Origin: Oscheius dolichura
Lineage: Eukaryota; Nematoda; Chromadorea; Rhabditida; Rhabditidae
DNA: 64,000 nucleotides
Assembly: GCA_932521035.1 (NCBI GenBank)
Contig: OW051492.1
Location: forward strand, 8,742,001-8,806,000
Reading direction: 5' to 3'
Shown piece by piece: positions 30,241 through 41,294 of the stretch (position 1 is its first letter; each line of letters begins with the position of its first letter). The notes under the pieces are model-generated. The model was given only the letters and a program-made list of their open reading frames with translations, made no database searches and was not told the origin of the DNA. The position numbers and the translations under genes were made by a program.

Positions 30241-32322
30241 TGATCTCTTTCTTTTTGTAGAGATTGTGGATATCGGCTTTGTTTTGCTGGAAATCTACTT
30301 TACTTTTTATTTCTTCTCTTTTCCTATAAAATAAAATGAAAACTTACTTCTGTGAGCGTGTTCTCCTCGTATTTATCTATCGCAACAAGTAGAATATCCT
30401 TCCAAAAGCTGAAATAACCACCCACTGAAAACGGTCCCAAGCCGATGCAAAAGGCCCACGGGCGCCGCGTAAACAGCTCTCACTTCTTTCGATTAATCAT
30501 TTTGGGGGCCCTACCCTTATTTTTCTCGTTCTTCTTTTATTTTTCAGCCGTAAACTTATAGAATTTTGAATTTTCCAGGGGAATTAAGAGTGCCCCCTTG
30601 AGGGCCCACCGGGTCGCCGGACCTCCGGCAACTCTCCTGTATTTGGAAGCGTTGGGCTCGCCACTCTGTAAGTTTTTTTGTTTACTTTTTAATTTTGTCT
30701 TTTTGAAGCCGTTTTATTTTTTTTTCAGATTAAAAAATAGAATTTGTGGCGAAAGTTCTGGGTTTGGAGGTAGGAGACTAAGAAAAGATCTTGTCGGTTT
30801 TAATCCCGTTAGTTTATAACGGAAAAAAAACGAAAAGGTAGGTAGAAAAATCCATATTGATATGAAGTTATTTTAGGCTTTGGGACGGGTTACCATGAAG
30901 AATCTGCAGGAATGGTTACAGAAGTGGCCACCTTTTGAAGAGGGGCTAACTCGACTGGGGGGCTACTCCGCTGACTTGCTGTCGCAATTCCGGTATATTT
31001 GGAACTGGTCGATTGGTCATTTTGTAAGTTTGTCTTGTTTACTTTTCCATTTTGTCTTTCTGAAGACCTTTTATTGTGGAGGAAGTTCCGGCTTCGGAAG
31101 CAGCAAGGGCCGCGGAGGTTATAGAAGTCCCCCAGAAAAAATATCTGAAAAGCGAAATTTCGCAGTTTTAATCCCGTTTATCTAAAACGGAAAAAAACAT
31201 CTAACAAAGGTATACTAGAATAAATCATATTTATATGCAATTCTTTTAGCAAATGGTACAGACTGCCAAGAAGAATGGTGGCCATGAACTCTGGAGGAGA
31301 ACTCCGCTATAGTTCCTTGATAATTCACCCCTGTGTGTAGATTAACAAGGACTTATCATTATAAAGATTTTATAATGAAATATTGTTTTGTATAGAGGCT
31401 GAATACCTATGAAAATAGCTCCGAATCTGGTCGGGGAAGTTGTGAAACGACTGTTGCCTGTTCTCTTACTGAATCGCCTTTTGGGTACTCATTATTATCA
31501 CCTCTTAAAAGAGTCGGGTCCTCTTGTGAAATAGGCCGGTTTGCTCGTTATTCCTTCAGTATTTGTGAGACCAAGCGGGGAAACAAATGGTTAGCAACTG
31601 ACACGGGCACAGTAAATATATTCTAATTAGATCGTTTCATTTTTCCTCCCGGCCGCGCGAATAAATGCCCGGCTGGGAGCTGTTGTAAAGAGGGATCAAG
31701 AGAGAGGGTTCCACACAGAGAACGACTACCTTTCCGACGGGGACTTCTACCCTTGATAACTTTCTATCTTCTGAATAAATTCATTTTTTTGGCTCATCCT
31801 GAAAAATGATCTCAAAAAGTATCCCTGGTACTCTACTAACAATATTTAATTTTCAATTTTAATCAGAATATTTTTAGAAAAGTATAGGAGAAAGAACGGA
31901 TTGCCAGCCTTCGCCGAAAGGAAAAAGAATCGCCCCAAGCCAAGGTGGTGTTCTCCGACCTTTTCCACTTTCACAGAAATAAAAACTTGGAACGCTAGAC
32001 TCCTTTTTGCAAAGAAAAGAATAAGCAAGAGACAGTAAGCCGTCCTGATAAGGCGTAGTTTTGTACTCGTGTCCTTTTCCCCCTGATACAGTGCGACTCA
32101 GCAGAGCTGACGCTGCTTATAGTCTGTGAGTCAACATCACGCCTCTTTCATAATACCCGCCCAGTTCCTTACTCCCCTGCAACTCTAACACCCAGTAATT
32201 GAGTTACTGTTCCTGTTCCCAGGTGATCATCGCCGACGTCTTCTGATTTACGATCCTCGACGATTTTACGGGTCTCACCCCCGCCACAGGACGTGTTCCG
32301 CCGTCTCGCTCTCGATCTCTGA
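30241..32322. other. Mostly non-coding; diverged tandem duplication
   Basis: Around 30.6-30.9 kb and 30.95-31.25 kb the sequence repeats with divergence: a TAAGTTT-Gt-TTTACTTTT block, GAAGTTCYGGNTTYGGAGG, and TTTTAATCCCGTT…AACGGAAAAAAA. Each copy has a short Gly/Ser-rich frame (SSGFG…) that could be the end of a lost gene. No full gene could be built. 31.3-32.3 kb shows nothing further. Confidence 0.4.
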
Positions 32323-34775
32323 ATGGTCTTGCCTATTCTCACAGCAGCTCTTCTTCTAACCTATGATACTTTTATTTTTGATTTGGATGGAGTGCTAAAG
32401 ACCGATGTGGTCATTCCTAATGCTCCAGAGATTGTAAATTTCCTTTATCAACAGAAGAAAGAGGTACGTTTCGTGGTTACCGGGAAATGGGTGACTTGTC
32501 GGTATTTTTGACTAAAATACATGATTTCCGGTTTTCTAATAGCCTCATTTACTTTCCTGAGGAAGATATTTATAAAATACAACAACCGTGTAGGCGAAAT
32601 TATTCTCAACCCGCTCCTGGACGCCTTGAAACATGTCGGCAGGGGTAAATGGTCTCTATTTTGGCTGGAGCACATCCAAGACCAATTTGTGCCAAGTTTT
32701 CCTAAATACGCCTGTCTTTATTTGCTGTAAAAGTTTATATATTCTCATATTGTAGAGAGCACAGGTAGGTTTTCAAAACAACAACCTGAACCCTACAAAA
32801 CGGCTCTGTCTAGGGTTATCGGTGATTAGAAACGGAACGCAAGGAAATTTTCGCTTTGTGTACCCGTTTGCTTGATCGAAATGGCGTTGAAATATTGTGC
32901 TGCCCACCTGAGGCCATGAAAAACCATTCTAAGCCTGTGGAACCTTTTCTGCTTATGGCATTGTTGATAGGCAGGGCCTGCAAAACATCGTAAATCCTTG
33001 ACCTGCTCCGGCTGGGCCTTTTGGGTATCATAACTTTTTGGTCTCACGCTGGCAGATGCTCAAAAGTATGCTGTATACAATGTAATCTTTCTCGTGTTCA
33101 GGTTCTTTTCGTTTCAAACAATGATTGGGAGACGGCAGAGCAGCGAACCGCGTCTTTCCACAAGATGGGTTTCATAGATGCTCAGGCTGACGATTTCATT
33201 AACCCGAGCCTGGTAGCCGCTGATTATTTTAAACGTAAGTATCTATTTTTATACTTTAATTCAGTTTTAATTAGGTAAAAAGTATCTGAACAAGACAATT
33301 TATCTCCTGGCGCCGCCAGCCGCCGTTCAAACCTTCGTGAACGACCTCAAGTGCAAGGTGATCGTCGAGAAGCCGAACATCATCGAAGTTTATAATTTTA
33401 AAAAGCTTCGGGACTCGATAAAAGTAAGTAATACATATTAAAATGAAGGAAAACAAGAACGTAACGATGATAATTTATTACTTGTAAAGCGTTGACGTTT
33501 CCATGTTGTCCTTGTAGCCGGTGGCGGGGATGGGCATCGGCCAGGTGCTGCTGGTCGTCTCACAGCTGATATTCCCTCGGCGCGTTGTGTTTGCTACCTG
33601 AAAATCGTCAAAATATAATTACAATTCAAAGTAGAACGAACTAACCTGTTTCATGATGGAATAAATGACGAAAAATAGTAGAAAGAAGCAGAAATGAACA
33701 GCTACAAAGCCGATGACGAGCGTCGACAGGAGGTCATCCGATGCCATTTGACAAAAGCGATAAATTTGGTAAGACAAGTGTCTTTACTTGTCCATTTTTG
33801 GCAGTTTGACTCCTTTTCGACCTCCTTTGACCATTTTTTGAAGAAAAATAGCGATGAGTTGAGAAGGCGCAAACGCGCGTCTTGGACTGTTTCCCGATCA
33901 AAATAAAGGCCAAAATTGAGGTCACAGCTCATTTTTTAGTCAACTATTGTGGCAGAAGGATACAGTAATCCTTACCATCGCTATGAAGAATAGAGAGAGC
34001 CCAATTAAAATTTTTTCAGGAAAGGCCCGATGCAGTAATTATGGACAGTTTCAACGGGTATACAAATGAGAATCTGGCCAAAAGTATCAATTATCTTCGA
34101 GATCCAACTGTGGACTTCTATACATTGTCTGGAGACGATCGGTTTAAAGGAGGATTTGATCTTCTTCTGCCTGATGTTGGGGCATTCAAGGTAAGAAAGG
34201 GGTAGAATGGAATCGGGCGCTTGACAGGCTCGATCCTCAATAGTCCGATCCCCTGCACCCATAAAGTCTCGGCAGGAGGATTGCCTTTATTCAAAACTGT
34301 TGCAAAACTGCGACGCCTTTATAACTTGCCATACCGAGACTGTACGGGTGCGGGATGGGACTAGCGAGGACCGAGCAGCTGAAGCCGTGTTCAGAGCGGT
34401 CTTCTGTAATTCCTGACCGGGTACTCTATAATTCTCTGATATTTTTTCCTTGTAATTCTTATTACTCCTTTTCAGCTGGTCGTTGAACTGGTCTCTGGTC
34501 GAAAAGCCACGCCACTGGGTAAGCCGAGCGCCGCGTTGAATGACTACCTCCTCCGAGTTCGGCATCTCAACGAGAAGAAGGCAATAATGTTCGGAGACAA
34601 TCTGAACACCGACATCACCATGGCCAACGAGATTGGGATTGATAGCTGCCTGATGCTCACGGGAGTACATCATCTGGCCGATGTCACCGCCGCCAAGGAT
34701 GCCAATCGCCACTCCGCCATTCCCACATTTACCGGTAATTTCACTATATTTGCTCAACAGCTTAAATTGATCTGA
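32323..34775 (+). CDS. Phosphoglycolate phosphatase-like HAD hydrolase
   Basis: Five exons: 32323-32463, 33102-33234, 33275-33423, 34020-34190, 34476-34775; 297 residues, usual for the PGP/4-nitrophenylphosphatase (NagD-like, HAD IIA) family. Motif I is FDLDGVLK with both catalytic Asp. Motif II is VLFVSNN. The cap region carries PPAAVQTFV and ends DVGAFK. Motif III is GKPS with the Lys, and motif IV is MFGDNLNTDI with the Mg-binding Asp. These proteins hydrolyse 2-phosphoglycolate or related phosphates in the cytosol with Mg2+. The start MVLPILTAALLLTYDTF is hydrophobic but short; I take the first ATG. Introns 2 to 4 hold a nested minus-strand gene and a hairpin element. Confidence 0.9.
33478..33747 (-). 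CDS. Small membrane protein nested in a PGP-like gene intron
   Basis: Exon 1 (33747-33646) encodes MASDDLLSTLVIGFVAVHFC and a single membrane helix (about 24 residues, ending FVIYSIMKQ). A 48-base intron with GTTAGT and TTTTCAG leads to exon 2 (33597-33478), starting VANTTRRGNISCETT and ending NMETSTLYK; 73 residues in all. AATAAA overlaps the stop codon region, giving a very short 3'UTR. The gene lies wholly inside the 33424-34019 intron on the opposite strand. No family recognised. Confidence 0.65.
34205..34385. mobile_element. CACCCGTAAAGTCTCGGCA hairpin element, copy 1
   Basis: Inverted repeats CTCGATCCTCAATAGTCCGA … GGACTAGCGAGGACCGAGC flank a core with CACCCATAAAGTCTCGGCA and TACCGAGACTGTACGGGTG. 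Located in the last intron of the phosphatase gene. Non-coding, MITE-like. Confidence 0.75.
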
Positions 34776-34987
34776 TTGTATTTATTTTTAGCAGTATAAA
34801 TCATCTTTTTTTTACAATTTTGTGGTGTCAAATATAAACAGAGGGGGAGCACCTTGTACAGAGCGGGGGAACGGCCCATTTTGACTGGAAACGACGAGGG
34901 AAAAGAGGGGGAAAATACCCGTCACGGAGACAATAAACGAAAGCCTGGAAGAGATCAGACGGGGAGGGAGGGTGGGGGGAGAATGGA

Positions 34988-37900
34988 TTAGATGATGGGC
35001 ATTCGTTGAGCCGACGCGTAGGTATTGTGGGAACGGATGCTGACAGGAATTGGAGGCGGGTGAGAGCGAGGCGCGGCTGGCTGGTAGCCGTTCTTGTCGC
35101 CGATTGGGCTTCTAGAAAGGGATCTTATTAATAAAGAATGGGGGCTCACCGATTATTGCTGAGAAGATTCTTGACCACGAAGATGAGGCAACAAGTAGCA
35201 GCCACGACTCCCAAGATGGGATCAATCAAGGTCTTGAAGGCGCTGACCACGTTCCACGTCTTTCCCCAGTGGATTCCCGGTTGGACGACGTCATGGGCAG
35301 AGGAGACGATGTAGAACAAGGCGGCGGCAATATAGAGACAGCCGACAACAAATCCAGAAAAGTAGGAATTCTGGTTCGGCTGCTGGGTTGTCATTAGGAT
35401 GGGGCAGCCAATCAGGAGAGGGATGACGCAGGCGATGAGGATGATCAGGTCACGGAACAGGTTAAACACAGAGTCCAGGACCTGAAATGCCCATTTAGAT
35501 GGCCCCAAGAGCGGGAAAACTACCTTGGAAGCGGCTCCAATGGTACAAATACCGCTGAGGGGGTCGGCAGCAATGCTTCGGGCCATCAGAGCGATCATGA
35601 CAAGGAAGAGGGGAGTAGCCCAACAGAGCATATGGAGCTGTCTCTTGTAGTCTTCCTAAATCATTTATTCTTTGTTTTTTTTCTGATTCTTTTCGTTGCG
35701 ACACCCTTGAAAAGTCAATTTCTTCCAGAACTACTCCATTGTTTTTCAAAAAGGTGGTCGCAGGGTCAACGGTCAATTAGAAGGTGACTTGGCGCTTTGG
35801 GTAAGATGTGAGCCCGGAATACAGTAAGGATGCGTAAAACTAACCAGTCTGCCCGTCCTAGTAACCTGCTGGTTCCATGTATAGCAAAGAATCAACCACC
35901 ATAGGCGGCCAACCGTCCCCAAATAGTAGAGCATGGCCGCGACAGAGTTACAAGGGGTGTGAGGAGTGGATGACACGACGAAGAGCAAAGAGTTCGAGTA
36001 ATCGGTACAAGAAATCTGAAATTTTAATAACTGTTGTAAGTTAGACGAATAGAACGAACCTGATCCCTGTAGAGTAAAGAAAAGAGGTAGATGACGGCAC
36101 TCAGGGCGAAGGAGATCATGGCATAGAAGATTGAAGTCTCCGGAAGGGAGGAGAGGCACTGACGGCGGACGGCAAAAGTTAGACCGCAGACGGCGCTGAT
36201 GACGACGTTCATTATGGAGAGAATGAAGAGAGCAGCCGAGGCAGACTCTCGGTCCGTCTGGAAATGGCGGAATTGATAAAATACGCTTGAAATCAGGTCT
36301 AGAATACCGTAGGACCCCTAGTTGGCCCATTTCTTTAGTAGATCCTGACAAAACGGGAATGGGAATGTTGTGGGGTTAAATTAGGGGCAAAACAGTAGAA
36401 ATCTCTCCAGTCCCTCGAAAAATAAACTCCATTTTTTGGTTTATTAGCCTTTGAGCCAATGTTTTCGTATGCCCGACGCGGTTTCCTTCCCATAACAAAA
36501 TTAGCCTCCAAATGTCAAAAAAGACTGGCCCGCCTCGTTTTATAATCGCTATCCCATTTCAAAGTTGCGAAAGGTCTCCGTGCGCAGTGCGGCTTGGCAA
36601 CATTTCCCAGGCTCATTAATCTCCGCAGCATGGGTCAGTTACTCTCCTATTGTCATGACCATCCCGCCAAATCAAAGCCCCCGACGGCTAATTTTTCACA
36701 GTGGAGGGACTACAAAGGACAGGACTGTGTCTCTCTCTCTCTCTTACTGGGGATAATTAATAACCTAGAGGGGGGATTAGAAGGTGTCTTTGTCCCGAGA
36801 CGGTGTGACAAATCTGGGAATTCTTCCCCCAAACCCTTCCTTCCTTGCTTACCTGCATAATCCCTTGCCCAGCAACGCAAATTGGCACGCATTGACCCGT
36901 TCGGTTGAGATAGATATGTTCCGGTTGACAGCTGTGTCCTGAAAGGAAGTTTTTCATTTTCTCCTGTTTGGAAGGGAGGGAAAGGTGAGTGACAAATAGA
37001 GACAAATTAGGGCAGACGGTGGGCAGACTGGGGGAAGAGACTACAGTGACCCGGAAGAAACTGAAGGAGTCCTTCCCAGTATTTTGGGTCCCAGACGGAA
37101 TAAAACACCAAACAAGGCCAAATTCCAGAGGGAAACTTGTTTCTTACCTTCTTTCACGGCCTTCCATTCCTCCTGTTCGACTTCCTCGTTGGCAGGAGCT
37201 GTTGGGATGGCTCCTTGCTCATTTGGCCCTCTCATACACATCTTATCGTTGTTATTTTCTAGTATTTACTCTTTAAAATATTAATAATGGTCTACAAACC
37301 TGGAATAAACTTGGAGCAGTTCATCAGATCCGGCCAGCTGAAACCGAAATCCTTCAACAAGGGGAGACATTTATCCCGGACAGTTTCACACAACGGACGG
37401 CAGGGTCCGATTGGAGCCGGGATCTGGAAATTTTCAGGGTTAATTGGGCAAAAACGAGCTGTACCTTTTCATTGCACATGGGGAAATAAACGGAACAGAG
37501 GAAAAATTTGAGCTGTTCACTGCACTGGATGGTTATTAGGGGCTTGAACGTGTCCAAGACCTCTCCGGCGTGTTTGGAGTCCTCATCTCCGACGAGATTT
37601 GGGAAACTGAAACATTTTGTTATTAAAAATGGAAACTTCACAATGTTCCAATTATTTTAACGTGTGAACTGTGGCTGTTTGTTGCCCATTTTCGCTTCAA
37701 GACCTTCCCCAATCCCTCGGGCCAAATATGGACCCCATGTTGCGTATTAAACTGTGGCTCTTTTTCCCTAGAAAATTAACTTCCCCCAATTCCTTCTGCC
37801 TTCTTGACCCCTTCATGTATCTGTCTATCAATTTTCCAGACATTTAAAATGAACGCTTCTCCGTTCTCCAGCTGGTCATTCATTTGCATGCTAATTTCTT

Positions 37901-40900
37901 TACCGTAGTCTTCTTCTGCCCTTCTTCCTGTCCGGCAATTGGTTCCTGGCCCGCTTTTATTGCCCATTAAGCGGCACATTTAAAGCTACTTAAGACGAGT
38001 TCTTATGAAATATGAAGGGCGGGAAATACATGGGCAACGTTCCGATCTTCTCCATTTTTGGTGATTATTCGAAGAGGAGCTCTAGGTTGAGCCTTTCACG
38101 GGTCCCTAGACCCTAACATTTCCACGATTCCCGGATTTTTTGGAGTCCTGGGGCTTTTCGTAATTTAGTAGTGGTTGCCGTTCATGGTTCGTGGGTGGTT
38201 CGTGTTTGGGAGGTTGGCCGGAGAGAGGATGGCCATATATCAGGACAGCCCGCAGCTCGGCCGGCGTCCCTGGCCGGCCCCTGTCTCTCTCTTCCCCTAT
38301 CATTATTAATCACAGCGTCGTCCCTCTTTTACCGATCAGAGAAGAGAGAAGGGAGGAGGACGAAAAGAACGGCGGGCCATTTAGACAATTGTCCAATCCA
38401 TTGAGATTTTAGACGACGATGAACAGCCCCATTACAAGAGAGGTGCCGGCGGGAGGGGGGACGGGAAACACATGTGTGTTTGTGGGACTAATACAGAGGG
38501 AGAAAGCAGCTGATCCAGTGATTTATACGAGCAGGAAGACGTGGACGGGGTGGGGCAGATATTTGTAGCCAGGCGGTCCCCTCTATGCTGTCAAAGCGCC
38601 CCCAACTTCCCTTGTACAGGGAAAAAAGCCCAGAAATTTTCTCCCACCGTCTAGGGAAAGGGAACAGAAAAAAACGACAAGTTTTTCTCTGTCTGTCTAC
38701 CCCCAGTGTAAACGATAAAATCTATCTCCAGCTGTAAATCAAATAGGTGTGAGAAGCAGGTGATCCGGCCAAGGACAGACGTCCCGAACGCCGGTTCGTA
38801 CAGCCCTTTTGGCGGCTTGACAAACGAAAAACATCGATATTGACGATTAGGAAAAGGGGAGAGCAAAGATCCGCCATTTGGGGAGAGTTCAAAAAGATTC
38901 TCAGGGCATTAGGAGGCAGAGGGATACTGTAGCCTTGAGGCTCGTGGTTCTGGCTCTCTGCTTTCTTATTTTTTCTGTGTCACCCCTTTTGAAAGAGAGA
39001 AATGGACTCTCCAAGTCCTGACCGCAACTCGCCGGGTCGGCAATTAGGCCCTGCGTAATGGTATTAGCTCGCCATCACCCGTCTTCACTCACTCTCTCTC
39101 TCCCTCCTCGCTCCGCTGCTGCTACTGGTCTGCTCCGAATGGGCTGTAATAAATTACACGGAATTGACCAAGTGGACACCTAACTGCCAAATAATGAGAC
39201 ACCTCCAGATTTTTGCACTTTTCTGATTGGATGGGAAGAGAAAAGAATCGGGGAAAAAGGAGGCAAAATAAAGTCTCAAAAAGAAGCTCTTGGTTCCCGC
39301 AACTAAATGAACCCTCTCTACCCAAAGGTCAGGAGAAGCCACAGTTCACACCTCTTGGCCAAAATCTCCCATTTGTACCTCCCCATCTCCCCAATTTCCG
39401 CCGGAACCACTCCAAAATGTTTACAGTCCAACAGCAGCAGCAGCATGCCTCCCGTAATCGGCTTACCATCCCTATCAGTGCCTAATCCGCCGTAATCACT
39501 GCCCAATCCTCTGGCACTACACACCCAGTGTGGTCCCGCCTGGATAATAGATTACAAATGACCTTTGACCAACTTTTGTGCCAAGAAAATCTCAAAATGA
39601 TCAGGGGTTTACTTTCTACCCCCTTGGAATGTCAGGAGACGCTAGCGGGAGAGAGATGGCTCCGTCCCCCGGTGCCCTGTTTACAGCTCTCGTGCTGGCT
39701 TGTTATCTCTCCAGTGGGCCCTGTTATCTCTATTTTGGTATAGCAATTGGGGAGAGAGACAGAGAGGAGATGATAAGAGGGAGTGCTAGAAGGAGAGCAG
39801 CCAAGGTGCTACTTGTACGTGGCCCCCCGCCCTGACCCGGGAAACCACCGGAAATCTAGTGGAACAGATAAAGAGCGGATGGATGGCAGCGAAAAGTATT
39901 TTACCCTGTTTTGTACCGCCCGCTAAAGGACGGTAGAGGGGCAGGGGAGATGAGATAAGGCCAGCCCGGGGGTCATGGGTTTTGAACCGGGAAAAGCGGG
40001 TATCGGAGGGATAAACGGTCGCTGTCTAACTGTGGCTTAGATAAGAGTATTGAAAACGAATTTAAACCACTGTAAAAGAGAGAAAAGACCTCACTTTTGA
40101 AAAAAAAACAGCCACAGTTAGACAGCGTTTAGATTATTGGTCCGCCAATATTTGGCTTGGAGCCAAGTTCAGTCCCCCGTGATTGCTACCGTGAGGCTAT
40201 TACGGCCAGTCAGGCTGCTGGGGCTCCTTCTGGTTACGGTATTCCCTGCTGGACCTTTCATTGACTATTTGGATTCTGTAAAACTGAATAACAGGTCTCG
40301 AAACGACTGCTCTCCGCTTTATTGCTAGTCGTTCCAGGACCCTCAATTTCGGGAGCTCTCTGTGGGTCTAGGTCTACCGAGTACAGTAGGGCATCCCTTA
40401 CCCTCCTCTCCCTATATTAATATCTGAAGAGGTCTCTGCCAATTCAAAAACTGCTGTTCCGCGACCCCTTGACCCATTCCCAGCCCTCTCATCCTTCCCT
40501 TCTAATCCTTTTCATCCTTTCCATGCAGCTGGCCGGGCTTCTGACACGCGTCTTGAGGATTGCAACCAGCTGGTGGTCCACTAATAACATTATCGTTGTT
40601 CTTTCTACTACTACCCTCCGGTTTTTATACTCCCCGTTTCAAAAAGAAGAAGATTCCCGCGGTTATTAATAACACAGACTGTAGCCAGCTGGCCCTCTCT
40701 CCGTTTCGGACATTATGAAAAGCGGGGCGAGGGCAGGGAGAGGAGGCTGTGGTGGCCATTTGTTTTGTGCCGTCCGGCCGTACGGACGACAACCCCAGAA
40801 CAGCCAAGCGCTTGCTGCTGCTTCTCTCCCTACGTCCGACGGGGTAATAGATTATGCGCCCGGCGGATCAGATAGTGTAGAGAGACAGAAGGAGGAGGCG

Positions 40901-41294
40901 AGGCGAAGGGCAGGAGGCCTCCTAGTCTCCTCTCCAGTCATTTTTTTCTCCTTCTTTAAAGAGGAAAGACCATCTATTGATTTTAAGGGGGAAGAAAAGG
41001 GGAATAGTAATGTCGGCGTAGCCGTTTGGCGTGTGAATTTTGATCATAAGACGCCGGGGAACGCCAAACTAAAGCCCAAAAATGTCGACAGCGTTGTCTA
41101 ACTGTCTAACTGTGGCTGTCGAAAAGAACCACAGTTCACACGCTAATAGCCAAAATATCGACTCACCTCGTAGTATTGTAGGGTAAATCCGAGCACAGTT
41201 CATAAGTGATCACTTCACATCGCCGGTGATGTTCCCGTGGCTTGACCCCGTAGCAAAATGGCAGAAGAAGATGGATAAGGACCCAGAGTCTCAT
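34988..41294 (-). CDS. Frizzled receptor (Wnt receptor)
   Basis: Ten exons join in frame to 515 residues: 41294-41167, 37606-37465, 37423-37300, 37258-37148, 36938-36853, 36257-36060, 36015-35845, 35655-35524, 35481-35150, 35111-34988. Signal peptide [16 protein letters not shown]. Cysteine-rich Wnt-binding domain: [76 protein letters not shown] linker is followed by seven membrane helices, with the family TM3-TM4 signature [19 protein letters not shown] and [18 protein letters not shown]. The cytoplasmic KTxxxW motif that binds Dishevelled reads KNLLSNN, so the Trp is missing. The tail is short and Pro-rich. The first intron is 3.6 kb, which is unusual beside 40-base introns. Which Frizzled subtype it is cannot be decided here. 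Confidence 0.93.
37607..41166. other. Large first intron of the Frizzled gene
   Basis: No supported exon on either strand. Contains copies of the CTGTCTAACTGTGGC motif near 40022, 40110 (inverted) and 41103. Long introns next to first exons of developmental receptors often carry enhancers; that is inference. Confidence 0.5.

Noticed and set aside
32464-33101. Extra exons inside the first intron of the phosphatase gene
   Set aside because: The exons either side join exactly in phase to known HAD motifs, and no candidate insert improves the match.
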